64,000 nt of DNA from Alteromonas antoniana (GCF_019249295.1 NZ_JAESDH010000009.1:1-64000); one strand, 5' to 3'. Shown: positions 37,564 through 46,338, numbered from the stretch's first letter. A program made the numbers and translations. Notes: generated by a model not told the origin, from the sequence alone.

Positions 37564-39055
37564 CACTTTGACTCAGCAATTCTGGATTTGTTTTTTCAAG
37601 TCGGTGGTAGAAGTTCGCTGCCTTTTGTAATTTTTCGTGAAGGTCGCTAATGAGAGCCTTCAGTCGAGCTTCATTCTCTTTACTATTTGCAAAGCGTTCC
37701 CGTAAATCATCAAGGTCCACTTGCAGTTTCAGGTTTTGCTTTGTTGTGATATCCAGTGACTTACTGAGGTTTACGTTTACAGAGTCAGTCTCATTAATTT
37801 TTTTCTTTAATGCTGTGGCTTCATCTTTGAGCTTACTTATTTCGCTCTCGTTGTGCGCTTTAGCCGCCTCTAATTCCGCCTCTTTCTTCGAAACCTGGTT
37901 AGTTAACTCTTCCACCTTTAGCTGAGACGCTTTAAGTTCGTTGCGCTTTTGCTCCTCACTCTGCTTCAGTTCTTCAAGAGCTTCTGAAACCTTCTTGAGC
38001 TTAGTCGACGCTTCGTTCTCTTTTTCGTAAGCATCCTGCTCGAGCGCTTTAATTTCATCCTCGAAGCCAGCCTTAGCGTTTAATGCTGCTTCCAGCTCGG
38101 ATTGTGTTGAATGCAAAGATTCTTGGGCCTTTGTCAGCTTGCTGCTTTCTTCCTCAAGCTCCTGATTTGCTTCATCTAACGCTTGCTCTGACATGCTAAG
38201 TTTCTCTTCAAGCTCAGCGTTTTTGCTTAGTGCACTCTCAAACTCAGAATGCTTAGAGTTACAATCGTTCTTTATAGACTCCAGTTCTTCAGCCAAGCCT
38301 TTCAATTCGTTTGTTTTGGCTTCAAGCTCCTGCTCTTTTTCTTTCAGAAGACTTTCTCTGATGTTGCGCTCTTCAACTAACTCTGCGGCCATTTTTTCTT
38401 GCTGCCTGGCCGCTTGCAATTGCTCTTTGAGCTTTTCGTTTTCGGCCTTTAGTTGCCCTATCGCTTTCGCACTTTTATCCAATGCAAAAGTCACGGTAGG
38501 AATATCAGGATCTGATTCATCCCTTGCCGTTTCGGTAAGGAAGTAGCCATCAAGCAGCTCTTTAATGCTGGTAATACTCAGGCTTTCCTCATACAAGAGG
38601 TCACTACCTGCAGTTACATGCAATTTGGTTACTCTTTCCAGAACTCCACTACCATCAAGCTTGCGAACCAGTTCACCAGCTGTAGCCGGAATATCGATGA
38701 ATAGTTCCAAATCGGCATATTTTGTTTCTTGCTCGATAAGTTCGTCAATAGGTACCGTTTCTAACTCTGAAGAATCTTCGACTTTAAGCCCAGGATATAA
38801 CGTCTTTAACTCTGCAGGTCTTGCTAGTGCAGAGAACTCCTCTACGTTGCACGTGAAAAACTTGCTCTCTTTGCCTGTGACCGAGACACAGCAATGCTTT
38901 ACCGTTACATTTTCGCTATGTTGAAATAGTGCTGATAGTTCGCGACATGCGGCTTCTCTTGCCTCAATGAGAGTCACAGAAGCGTAGTTGTCGAAATTAA
39001 ACTCAGGTGCTGTTGCTGTTCCCGCGCCTATCCAGATAAGTTGTTTACTATTCAT
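37556..39055 (-). CDS. FkbM-like domain followed by a long coiled coil
   Basis: Residues 1-190 resemble a diverged FkbM-type methyltransferase: LIWIGAGTATAPEF at the start, VPIDELIEQ and a YADLELFIDI...LYEES stretch that follows the FkbM order of blocks. The classic motifs are weak, so catalytic activity is doubtful. Residues ~195-490 are a long heptad-rich, Glu/Lys-rich coiled coil. The start ATG 39055 follows AGGTGG; an in-frame GTG at 39064 is less likely. It overlaps the sulfotransferase gene. The layout (methyltransferase-like head plus long coiled coil) recalls WbdD, the O-antigen chain-length ruler of E. coli; this is an analogy and not homology shown by the sequence. Confidence 0.65.
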   Translation of the reverse strand: MNSKQLIWIGAGTATAPEFNFDNYASVTLIEAREAACRELSALFQHSENVTVKHCCVSVTGKESKFFTCNVEEFSALARPAELKTLYPGLKVEDSSELETVPIDELIEQETKYADLELFIDIPATAGELVRKLDGSGVLERVTKLHVTAGSDLLYEESLSITSIKELLDGYFLTETARDESDPDIPTVTFALDKSAKAIGQLKAENEKLKEQLQAARQQEKMAAELVEERNIRESLLKEKEQELEAKTNELKGLAEELESIKNDCNSKHSEFESALSKNAELEEKLSMSEQALDEANQELEEESSKLTKAQESLHSTQSELEAALNAKAGFEDEIKALEQDAYEKENEASTKLKKVSEALEELKQSEEQKRNELKASQLKVEELTNQVSKKEAELEAAKAHNESEISKLKDEATALKKKINETDSVNVNLSKSLDITTKQNLKLQVDLDDLRERFANSKENEARLKALISDLHEKLQKAANFYHRLEKTNPELLSQSDE

Positions 39056-39068
39056 TATTACCACCTAC

Positions 39069-40856
39069 CTACTCAGCGCTATTCTCTAAAAGCTTTGGAG
39101 AACCAGTGCGGCCTTCGTTTTGTCCAAACTTCAGATAATGGATTAGCGGGTTAACCTTCGAATCAGCGATGTCTGGGTATCGTTGTAAGTACCAGTTACC
39201 GTCGAAATATGCGCTGGGTAAGCGCCCTTCTTCCGCACCGTATTTAAGATAATGCTCGGCTGGATCAACACCAGCTTCCGCAATATCCGGATATGTTTTC
39301 AAATACCAGTCGGCGTCGAATAAGTCACTGGTATAAAGCAAGCCAATATCTTGTTGAAGCTTATGTTTTTTCTTATCAACCTTGCTTAAGGCTCTTCCAA
39401 CGGCTCTTGCAGGTGCGCCGATTTTCCAAGAGCCTGACTTCTTGATATTTTCCAGCTCGTTTTCCAGGCGCTTCACTTGCTGAGTATGTGATGCAAGCTC
39501 ACCACGCTGCTGCTTAAACTTATGTTCCAGCTTTGTATACTCTCGTTGCTGTTGTTTAAGTTCTCTGATATGCGCGCTATGTTGCTGACGCTTAGCATCC
39601 TCAACCCTTAACAGACGAGACTCAAGAGTGGCGTTTTCCGATGTAAGCTGCTGCAGTTTCTTTTGAGAAATACTTAGCTCGTTTTGCAACGCATTACGTT
39701 GCTCTAATTCAGTTGTAAGGTGCTCTTCTGCGTTAGAGGCATTTACAAAATATTTCTCCAGCTCTTCCTGTACGGTAATTAAATGCGCTTTTAGCAGTTC
39801 ATTCTCTTTGCTCCGTTCCTCAGCCTGAGCTTCAAAAGATTTCAGTAACGCTGATCTTTCTGACAATGTATTCTTATCGTCTTCACGCTCGTTAAGCAGT
39901 GCCTCAATCTTGGCAAGGCCGTCATGAACCTGCTCCCAAAGATCATTTGCTAAGCTTTCTTTATTGGCCAAAGCCAACTTCAACGAATTGAGGTCTTCAA
40001 CCTGAGCGGCATTTAAACGCTGAAGCTCTTGAACAGCGTCTTGCGCTTTGCGTTCAGATTGTGTTGCAGTAACTTTCTCTCGCTGTAGTGATGCTTTTAG
40101 CTCTTCAGACTGGGTGTAGTAGGCCTCCAGTTCTTCCTGAACCTGAATTAACTGTGACTGTAACAGGTCCCTTTCATTCTGCATTGCATGAACATTGCCC
40201 ACCTTTTGACTTAATTCATGCTTTAGATCTGAAATTTGATGTAATTTATCCTCTTCAGACTGACGTGACTTCTCCACATCCACTGCAAGTGTTTTATATC
40301 CATTCAGTATCGAATCAATATCAACATCGCCGGCTGACTGACTTAATGGAATACTGCTTGCGGACAGTAGCTCAGTGCATTTGTTTAGTTTTTTGTTTTG
40401 TTTAATGAGTTGGAGGGCGGCAAGCACAAATACATCATCAGGCGCTATTTCCGGAGATCCTGATATATCCCATCCATGCTCAGATAAAGCCTGTAGTTCG
40501 TCCTCCGTAGCAACGCTCAAATGACGCATATTCACCAATTTAAGCTTCCTACGCGCACCTTTGTGTATGGTAAGAAGCTCTTCGCCAAAGTTGATTCCTT
40601 TGCTCACTGCGGTTTCTTCGCTTGCTCCACTTTTCATCTCTGCAGATAAGACTGATTCTATTGATGGATAAACCAGTAAAACCGACTCGCATGTGGTTAG
40701 CGTCGAGCGTAAGTCATCCATTGAAGCTGGTTGCCTTACAATGCAGCCGCCATCAGCTTTTGAAGCATCACTAATATGTCTAACATTTTGGGTAGGGGTT
40801 TTACTTACAATTCGTTCCCAATCATCACTATTAGAAAGGGTCAATATCACAGTCAT
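39069..40856 (-). CDS. long coiled-coil protein with two C-terminal WYL-YPDV modules
   Basis: The 595-residue protein has an N-terminal ~180-residue globular region of unknown fold, a coiled coil from about 185 to 475 with an internal repeat of the form QVQEELExYY/YF (near 230 and 360), a basic linker and two modules FDxxWYLxxYPDI...EGR at ~511-583. There is no signal peptide or membrane segment. It precedes the FkbM-like coiled-coil gene by about 13 nt, with the sulfotransferase gene after it. A scaffold or length-controlling role in glycan assembly is an inference. The same modules are found in the glycosyltransferases at 15111 and 41262. Confidence 0.7.
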   Translation of the reverse strand: MTVILTLSNSDDWERIVSKTPTQNVRHISDASKADGGCIVRQPASMDDLRSTLTTCESVLLVYPSIESVLSAEMKSGASEETAVSKGINFGEELLTIHKGARRKLKLVNMRHLSVATEDELQALSEHGWDISGSPEIAPDDVFVLAALQLIKQNKKLNKCTELLSASSIPLSQSAGDVDIDSILNGYKTLAVDVEKSRQSEEDKLHQISDLKHELSQKVGNVHAMQNERDLLQSQLIQVQEELEAYYTQSEELKASLQREKVTATQSERKAQDAVQELQRLNAAQVEDLNSLKLALANKESLANDLWEQVHDGLAKIEALLNEREDDKNTLSERSALLKSFEAQAEERSKENELLKAHLITVQEELEKYFVNASNAEEHLTTELEQRNALQNELSISQKKLQQLTSENATLESRLLRVEDAKRQQHSAHIRELKQQQREYTKLEHKFKQQRGELASHTQQVKRLENELENIKKSGSWKIGAPARAVGRALSKVDKKKHKLQQDIGLLYTSDLFDADWYLKTYPDIAEAGVDPAEHYLKYGAEEGRLPSAYFDGNWYLQRYPDIADSKVNPLIHYLKFGQNEGRTGSPKLLENSAE

Positions 40857-41261
40857 AAAATGCTCCGCACACTGCTATTTAGCAAAGAAAGTAAACGAAA
40901 CGAATTCGCCCTTTTAGTTTTCGAAATGAGTTTTTTACTAGAGGTCTGATTAATCATATTCGAAACGCGTACGCTCCTTCGTTGACACTTTCTAAAATGT
41001 TTACTCGACGTGTTAGATGATGTGAACGATGTCGTACTGGGTTTGTGGACTGGTTCATGGCTAACATCTTTTGAGAATAGCAACAAATTTGCTTGCTCAA
41101 TATTTTATCGTTTTCCGAGGACGACGCTGCCTACCAATACTGATGCAGTCGTACTATTTACGAATACTTAACGCTCCCTCGCTATAACCGCAAAGTTTAG
41201 CATTATTGAAATAAAATTACACCGATGGAAGGCGGCAGGTTGATTTCTCTGCTGTGGCTAA
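40857..41261. other. 405-bp gap between the coiled-coil gene and a glycosyltransferase
   Basis: No gene is supported. A 77-codon frame starting at TTG 41086 and overlapping the coiled-coil gene start by 4 nt is Ser/Lys-rich, of unusual composition and without a good ribosome site, and was rejected. The gap may hold a promoter for the three downstream genes; candidate -10 boxes TTATAG and TAAACT near 41190-41200 have only weak -35 partners. Confidence 0.45.
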
Positions 41262-44045
41262 TCATTCATCAATGTTAAATACACCGTGCATGAGTTTTTG
41301 TTGTATTACCGATATATCAAAACGCATGGACGCCTCTTTCACTGCTTCTGAGGAGAGCGCTCTGCGCTTCTCCGTGTTGCTGCTTACATCGCGTATTGCT
41401 TCGAATATGCCATTGACGTTACCTTTCTCAGTCAACACACCGGATTTTCCGGATACGACCTCAGGAATTGCACCCCACCTATACGCGATAACAACACAAC
41501 CTGCGGCCATGCCTTCTACAACGGTTCGCCCGAATGACTCCTGAAAATGGGATAAATTTAAGAGGATATCAGCATCGCCAAGCGTTGCGGCAACATCATT
41601 GGTATAGCCTTTGTAGAAAACATTGTTCGGAAAGCCATCATCCATACAGTTTCGTAAGTCTTCCGTATCGGGACCGTACAACTCGAACTTTACTGGCAAA
41701 TCGGCGTCACTGCATAGCCTTGCGACTGAGAAAAAGTCTTCGATTCCTTTTTTTCTGGTATTGCTGCTTAACATTACCGCTTTTATGTTGTTGCCGTTAC
41801 TTACAGCTTTCGTTTTGAAGTGTTTGGCACGAACTGCATTGTGAACAACAGATGTCCGCTTCGGCAAATTGATATAATTGGCACTTATTACCGAGTTGGC
41901 GATAAATCTATCTGATAACCCAATGATCGAGTCTCTGATTTTATCCGCACTGGATCCTAGCAGTTGGCACAACTCCTTGTCATAAGCCGGCAACTCTCTA
42001 ACGTGTGTGACTGTTTCTACTTTTTTATTTTTCGCGGCAATGTAAGGCTCCCAAAGTGTTATCGTATTTATATAAACTACCTCAGGAGATAATCTATCAA
42101 TTATCTTTTCAACCTCTGCGATCGTTGAGGTATAAAGGTTTCTGGTTTCATGCCACCAGGCTAAAGGCAGGAAATGGATTTTTGTGACGTATCTCTTGAT
42201 TTCACTAATGTATTCGATGTTCTTCGCTTCTGGCAGGACTACCTCAATCGTCGCGCCCATACTAGAAAGCATTTCAACAGTATCTAAAAAGCTGCGTTCA
42301 GCTCCGAACAGTTCGACACCCGCCAGGTGGCCAAACATCAATATTCTTTTACCTTGCTTTTCAGAGACGTGCCCTAATACATTTAACGATTTCTCACGCT
42401 GCGACGCATCGGAAACCCAAAGGCACATCGCATCAAAAAACGATTTCTCTTCTATGAGTGCAAAGGCACTCAGGCTGAATGTAGATGTAGGATCTCTGCC
42501 TTCGTAAACGCCCCACTTAACAAAATGTTTTAATGGCTCTGCACCGGCTTGTTTAACATCCTGGTTCTTCTCCAGATACCACTTAGCATCGAACAGATTT
42601 GTGCTCTTTAGATATGCCAGCAAGTTTTGCTCGTTAGTGACCTGGCTACCTCGACACATATGAGGTGGAACTGTAAATTTCCGGTTTCCGGATTTTGGCA
42701 TGTATAACCGCTTATTATGCGTATGCCACAAAGTAGCGGAGTCTATATATTCTTTGCGTAATCCGCGGAATTGGGTTCTGAGGTGTGTTGCACTAGTTTG
42801 AGTCAGCGAGCCGGGATCGACTCTTCCAAAAGCTAAAGGTACACCCGGCAAAACGTCTATAACTCTTGAGCTTCCAAACTGTTTAGATACACGGTTAACA
42901 TACTCAGTATCGGCGTTCACAGAAACGTTATCCCAAAAGCCAAGTTTCCTATGGACCCTTCGGCGAAACATCAAACTGGAGATATTCCTATATATCCAAG
43001 CATCTTCCATTCGCCATCTTTCAAAGTTAAGCAAGTTATCGCTTCTTGCCCAATGCGACAAACAAGCAACAGCTCTTCTGTTAGTTCTTAACGCCCTGAC
43101 CTGTAGCGCAATTTTTTGAGGATGAGACCAATCATCTGCGTCATGAGTTGTTATGAGACTACCTTTAGCAACTGCTAAGCCAGCGTTTCGTGCCGCATAC
43201 GCACCGCTGTTCTGGGGTTGTTCGATGTATCTTACTCGACTGTCTTCGTTAACGAACTGCTGGATGACATCTTCACTGTTGTCAGTTGATGCATCATTTA
43301 CAACAATAATTTCGAGCTTCCTGTAACTTTGAGCGCACAAGCTCCTGAGTGCTACTGGCAGCGTTTCCTCGGCATTGAAGCAAGGGATGATGATAGAAAC
43401 CAGAGGGCTTAAAAACTGATTGTTTGTAGCCTCTGTTTTCGCTTCTGAGTTTATTGAATTCATACCGGGATTAGAGCAACTCAAAATTTCACTCAATCCA
43501 TGGGTTCTAAAAACGTCGTTAATAACCTCTAATTTATCTGATCCGGTAAACAGCATTGAGCGAGCCAGAGATTTATCATGTGTATTCGCCCAACTTTTCG
43601 AACCTAATACAGATTCAGCTTCACGTAGATTATTAAGTTTACTGTAAATGCTGAAGGCGAGTAGATAAGGCCCTTGATGACGAATAAAGGACAGAGCGTT
43701 TTGATCTTCAAGCATCACCGGGATAAAAACAGCTGCTTCCTCCCATCTGGCCCAACTAGCTAGCCAACGGCATAAAAACCAAGCTGCAAGACCAGACTGT
43801 GGACTATTTCCCTTGAAAATAATATCTCTAAGCGATTCTAGCGACTTTTCAGGTGATAGGTCAGACCATATTTTATGGTCTAATTCTACAACCCCAAACC
43901 CACATGGCCAACGGCCTTCTTGCCAGCCAAACTGCAAAAAGTGGTGCTTTGGATCAACTCCGGCTGAGGCAACGTCCGGATATTGCTTCAAGTACCAAGC
44001 TCTATCAAACTGCTGTTCTGCAAAGTCGGGGGCGGTCGTAGACAT
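41262..44045 (-). CDS. glycosyltransferase GT2 plus GT4 with two WYL-YPDV modules
   Basis: The 927-residue protein begins with a module FDRAWYLKQYPDV...EGRWP (residues ~12-47). It then has a GT2 domain at about 215-440 (VSIIIPCFNAEETLPVAL, VVNDASTDNSED, TTHDADDWS), a second module FDAKWYLEKNQDV...EGRDP (~485-521) and a GT4-like domain from about 560 (MFGHLAGVELFGAERSFLD, VMLSSNTRKKGIED, donor site FQESFGRTVVEGMAAG). The ESFGRTVVEGMA motif is the retaining GT4 signature. It is the most upstream gene of the minus-strand cluster, divergent from the sulfotransferase gene at 44187. Substrates are unknown. Confidence 0.85.
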   Translation of the reverse strand: MSTTAPDFAEQQFDRAWYLKQYPDVASAGVDPKHHFLQFGWQEGRWPCGFGVVELDHKIWSDLSPEKSLESLRDIIFKGNSPQSGLAAWFLCRWLASWARWEEAAVFIPVMLEDQNALSFIRHQGPYLLAFSIYSKLNNLREAESVLGSKSWANTHDKSLARSMLFTGSDKLEVINDVFRTHGLSEILSCSNPGMNSINSEAKTEATNNQFLSPLVSIIIPCFNAEETLPVALRSLCAQSYRKLEIIVVNDASTDNSEDVIQQFVNEDSRVRYIEQPQNSGAYAARNAGLAVAKGSLITTHDADDWSHPQKIALQVRALRTNRRAVACLSHWARSDNLLNFERWRMEDAWIYRNISSLMFRRRVHRKLGFWDNVSVNADTEYVNRVSKQFGSSRVIDVLPGVPLAFGRVDPGSLTQTSATHLRTQFRGLRKEYIDSATLWHTHNKRLYMPKSGNRKFTVPPHMCRGSQVTNEQNLLAYLKSTNLFDAKWYLEKNQDVKQAGAEPLKHFVKWGVYEGRDPTSTFSLSAFALIEEKSFFDAMCLWVSDASQREKSLNVLGHVSEKQGKRILMFGHLAGVELFGAERSFLDTVEMLSSMGATIEVVLPEAKNIEYISEIKRYVTKIHFLPLAWWHETRNLYTSTIAEVEKIIDRLSPEVVYINTITLWEPYIAAKNKKVETVTHVRELPAYDKELCQLLGSSADKIRDSIIGLSDRFIANSVISANYINLPKRTSVVHNAVRAKHFKTKAVSNGNNIKAVMLSSNTRKKGIEDFFSVARLCSDADLPVKFELYGPDTEDLRNCMDDGFPNNVFYKGYTNDVAATLGDADILLNLSHFQESFGRTVVEGMAAGCVVIAYRWGAIPEVVSGKSGVLTEKGNVNGIFEAIRDVSSNTEKRRALSSEAVKEASMRFDISVIQQKLMHGVFNIDE

Positions 44046-44129
44046 CTTTTCTCTTTAAGATCGCTATAAAACCAACATATGGTATTGAGGAATAACCGCC
44101 GAGTCCAACCAATTCCTAAAGCGGCTAAG

Positions 44130-44158
44130 TTTTAAAGAAACCACTATTGTGGTCTAAT
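44130..44158 (+). promoter_or_regulatory. possible promoter for the plus-strand sulfotransferase gene
   Basis: TGGTCTAAT (with TCTAAT at 44153-44158) resembles an extended -10 box, with a poor TTTTAA -35 at 44130-44135. It lies about 29 bp before the ATG at 44187, in a 141-bp gap between divergent genes. The call is weak. Confidence 0.3.
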
Positions 44159-44186
44159 GTCCTCCGCTTTAGAAAGATAACGGTCT

Positions 44187-44906
44187 ATGACGTACAGAAT
44201 TCATCCTCTTTGGAAAGTAGAAAAGCTTTTCCGTCCTTCGGATACTACGCCCTTAAATCCAAACAAAAATGTAGCATGGATCTCCCACCATATTCCCAAA
44301 ACGGCAGGGAGCTCTCTAAGATACAGCTTTGAGAATGCTGTTGGAAAATCTCGCGTGTTTGGTGTGTATGCAAACACAGGAGCGACTGAAATGAGTGCCG
44401 GTGAACCTGTTTGGGTGCCATCAAGGTCAATATTTCTACACGGACATTTTCGGCCTCATCCTCTACATCTTGATCAGTTCCCCAACGCAAAGCGGCTGGT
44501 CTGGATTAGAGACCCTATTGAGCGAATATGGTCTCTTGTAGGCCATCTTCTGGCTATAGGTGTAGGTCATCCACACTACTCTATACTTGAAAAGCTTTAT
44601 TTTGATAAAGGAATCACAGACAAAGAAAACATCGTTTATGATCTGATCAAGTACAAACGTGCTGAGTCTTTGACCCACATTTACACGCGATTTTTTTCAA
44701 ATGTTCCAATTACTGATTTCGACTTTGTTGGTTCAGTCCATCGATATTCAGAATCTATCGACAGGCTCGTAGGATTATTGGATATGGAAATACAAACAGA
44801 ATATCGAAACGTAAGAAACAAACCTGGAACTCAAATACCTAAAAGAATAGCGAGTTTAAAGAGTAAACTAGGTGATGAATATGATGTTGTTAACGCCTAC
44901 CTTTAG
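44187..44906 (+). CDS. sulfotransferase (HxPKTAGSS type)
   Basis: The 239-residue protein has the 5'-PAPS loop HHIPKTAGSSLRYSFE near residues 34-48 and the 3'-phosphate region LVWIRDPIERIWSLVGHL near 110. The overall order matches carbohydrate sulfotransferases such as the Gal3ST-like and Sulfotransfer_2 groups. It is on the plus strand, divergent from the glycan cluster, with the SGNH gene downstream. It would sulfate a sugar in the glycan or a related acceptor. It is not closely similar to the other sulfotransferase (36616), so the two probably have different acceptors. Confidence 0.8.
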   Translation: MTYRIHPLWKVEKLFRPSDTTPLNPNKNVAWISHHIPKTAGSSLRYSFENAVGKSRVFGVYANTGATEMSAGEPVWVPSRSIFLHGHFRPHPLHLDQFPNAKRLVWIRDPIERIWSLVGHLLAIGVGHPHYSILEKLYFDKGITDKENIVYDLIKYKRAESLTHIYTRFFSNVPITDFDFVGSVHRYSESIDRLVGLLDMEIQTEYRNVRNKPGTQIPKRIASLKSKLGDEYDVVNAYL

Positions 44907-44935
44907 AAAGGAAGTCGCTTTACAAGGATTAAGTA

Positions 44936-46255
44936 GTGGCTGTCTATAAAATTAAACTTAAACATTCATCATCCGCTGCTGAAGGTGTTTTCAGATGGTG
45001 CCTGGATTCACCTAAAGATGATTTTTCAGTTTCTGATGTACGCATTGGTGAAAAGGGTATTAGAGTCCGCGGGTGGGTTCTTCCCACAGACAATGCACAA
45101 CCTTCTGTAGCGTTAATGTGCGGTAATGTCGTCAAGCCGTTACCCTTTAATGAATCGCGGCCGGATGTTATAGAACGAGTCCTTAAGGAAGAAGCAGAAG
45201 GTCACGACAAGCTTTTATGCGGATTCAGACACTCAGTGACCTTTCCCGATTCCAGTTTCAGCATTGGGGTTGTAAGTCGTGGGAAGTACTATCCTTTGGT
45301 TGAAGGTACAATCGAAGGCGCTTTTAAAGTTCTGGAAGGGAAAAATAATTGGCTATTTCTTGATAATGACTCTAACCAGAGCGTCGAGCAGTACACTGGT
45401 AATGTGAAGCTTTCACGCTTTGAAAAGTCTAAATGGAAAAGTTATTTTAAAAGCTTAATTGAGCTTTCAGCCTTAACAAAAATACCAACATGTTTACTTA
45501 TTGCCCCGTCCAAAGAAAACGTTTATTCAGACTACTATCCATATAGTGAAGCCCGCAGTACCCCAATAAAGCAGTTACAAAAGATAGTCCCAAAATCATT
45601 TAATTTTATCTTTCCAGTCATGCAACTAAGTCGATTGCCTGAAAGGTCCTTCAGGGTATGCGATACCCACTGGACCGTTCATGGGGCTAGAGAAGCTGCT
45701 ATTCAACTTACTACAACCCTGACCGGGTATGATAAGCGGATTCGAGAAACGTTTAAGGACGACGAATATATAAAACGACAAGCCTTCGGAGATTTGGGAA
45801 GAAAGGTATATCCGCCGAGATCCGCGGATGAAGATGTACTTGCTAGCTTTAACTATCGGGATGTAGTCGTATATGATAATCAGCTGCCTAACTTTGGCCG
45901 CATAATAACGATGCACAATGAAATGGCATTATTTAAGCAGAAGATCATTTTATTTGGTTCTTCCTCCGCTTACAGCATGTTCCAATACATCTCCAGACTG
46001 TTTGAAACGGTTATTTTTGTACATACCGCAGGTAATGTAGATGTAGAGCTTATCAATAATATAAGACCAGATTATTTTTGTATGCAAACAAACGCTCGCT
46101 TCGTAGTGAGGGCGCCAACTACTCGAGAGTCGGTATCAAAGTACATCAGAGAAAAGAAAGCATCAATGTCCGGCGAAGAGTTAAAGCCTCAGTTTATCGG
46201 CGACACGCTACCTGAAAAGCTCACTCCAATTATCGAAACGTTAAAGCAACTATAA
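44936..46255 (+). CDS. AlgX/AlgJ-like SGNH protein, probable O-acetyltransferase
   Basis: The 439-residue protein has an AlgX/AlgJ-type SGNH domain: NNWLFLDNDSN near 138, CLLIAPSKENVY near 190, the DTHWTVHGARE segment near 242 (catalytic Asp-His region) and LFGSSSAY near 340. The first ~125 residues are a separate beta-rich domain (VSDVRIGEKGIRVRGWV) of the type seen as an add-on in glycan-modifying proteins. There is no signal peptide, unlike AlgX and AlgJ which are periplasmic, so it may act in the cytoplasm. The start is GTG 44936; AAGGA lies ~10 nt before. It follows the sulfotransferase by 29 nt. O-acetylation is an inference from family. Confidence 0.7.
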   Translation: MAVYKIKLKHSSSAAEGVFRWCLDSPKDDFSVSDVRIGEKGIRVRGWVLPTDNAQPSVALMCGNVVKPLPFNESRPDVIERVLKEEAEGHDKLLCGFRHSVTFPDSSFSIGVVSRGKYYPLVEGTIEGAFKVLEGKNNWLFLDNDSNQSVEQYTGNVKLSRFEKSKWKSYFKSLIELSALTKIPTCLLIAPSKENVYSDYYPYSEARSTPIKQLQKIVPKSFNFIFPVMQLSRLPERSFRVCDTHWTVHGAREAAIQLTTTLTGYDKRIRETFKDDEYIKRQAFGDLGRKVYPPRSADEDVLASFNYRDVVVYDNQLPNFGRIITMHNEMALFKQKIILFGSSSAYSMFQYISRLFETVIFVHTAGNVDVELINNIRPDYFCMQTNARFVVRAPTTRESVSKYIREKKASMSGEELKPQFIGDTLPEKLTPIIETLKQL

Positions 46256-46267
46256 ACTCACTCCAAC

Positions 46268-46295
46268 AAAAAAACCCCGCCTAAGCGGGGTTTTT
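46268..46295. terminator. bidirectional Rho-independent terminator
   Basis: AAAACCCCGC and GCGGGGTTTT form a 10-bp stem (perfect) with loop CTAA, flanked by A-run and T-run so it can work on both strands. It lies between the convergent plus-strand SGNH gene and the alpha operon ending at rplQ, and should terminate both. Confidence 0.9.
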
Positions 46296-46338
46296 CAAAT
46301 CTATCAAAGACCTAAGCCTAAGATAAAAGAGCAATCAC

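Noticed and set aside
38193..38924. long Ser-rich frames opposite the FkbM-like coiled-coil gene
   Set aside because: They are the complement of Glu/Lys/Leu-rich coiled-coil codons, which always gives Ser/Phe/Leu-rich shadow frames.
40853..41086. 77-codon frame upstream of the coiled-coil gene with 4-nt overlap
   Set aside because: It starts at TTG, has no good ribosome site, and its Ser/Lys/Asn-rich composition looks like non-coding DNA; the downstream gene has its own GGAG.
44060..44120. RfaH-type ops element (GGCGGTAG) before the first cluster gene
   Set aside because: The closest match on the minus strand is GGCGGTTATTCC, which lacks the conserved core. No true GGCGGTAG was found in the other long gaps checked.
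3586..46255. mobile-element origin marked by transposase or integrase genes
   Set aside because: No transposase, integrase, tRNA attachment site or flanking direct repeat was seen; only the AT-rich middle (about 29.5-37.5 kb) hints at transfer.
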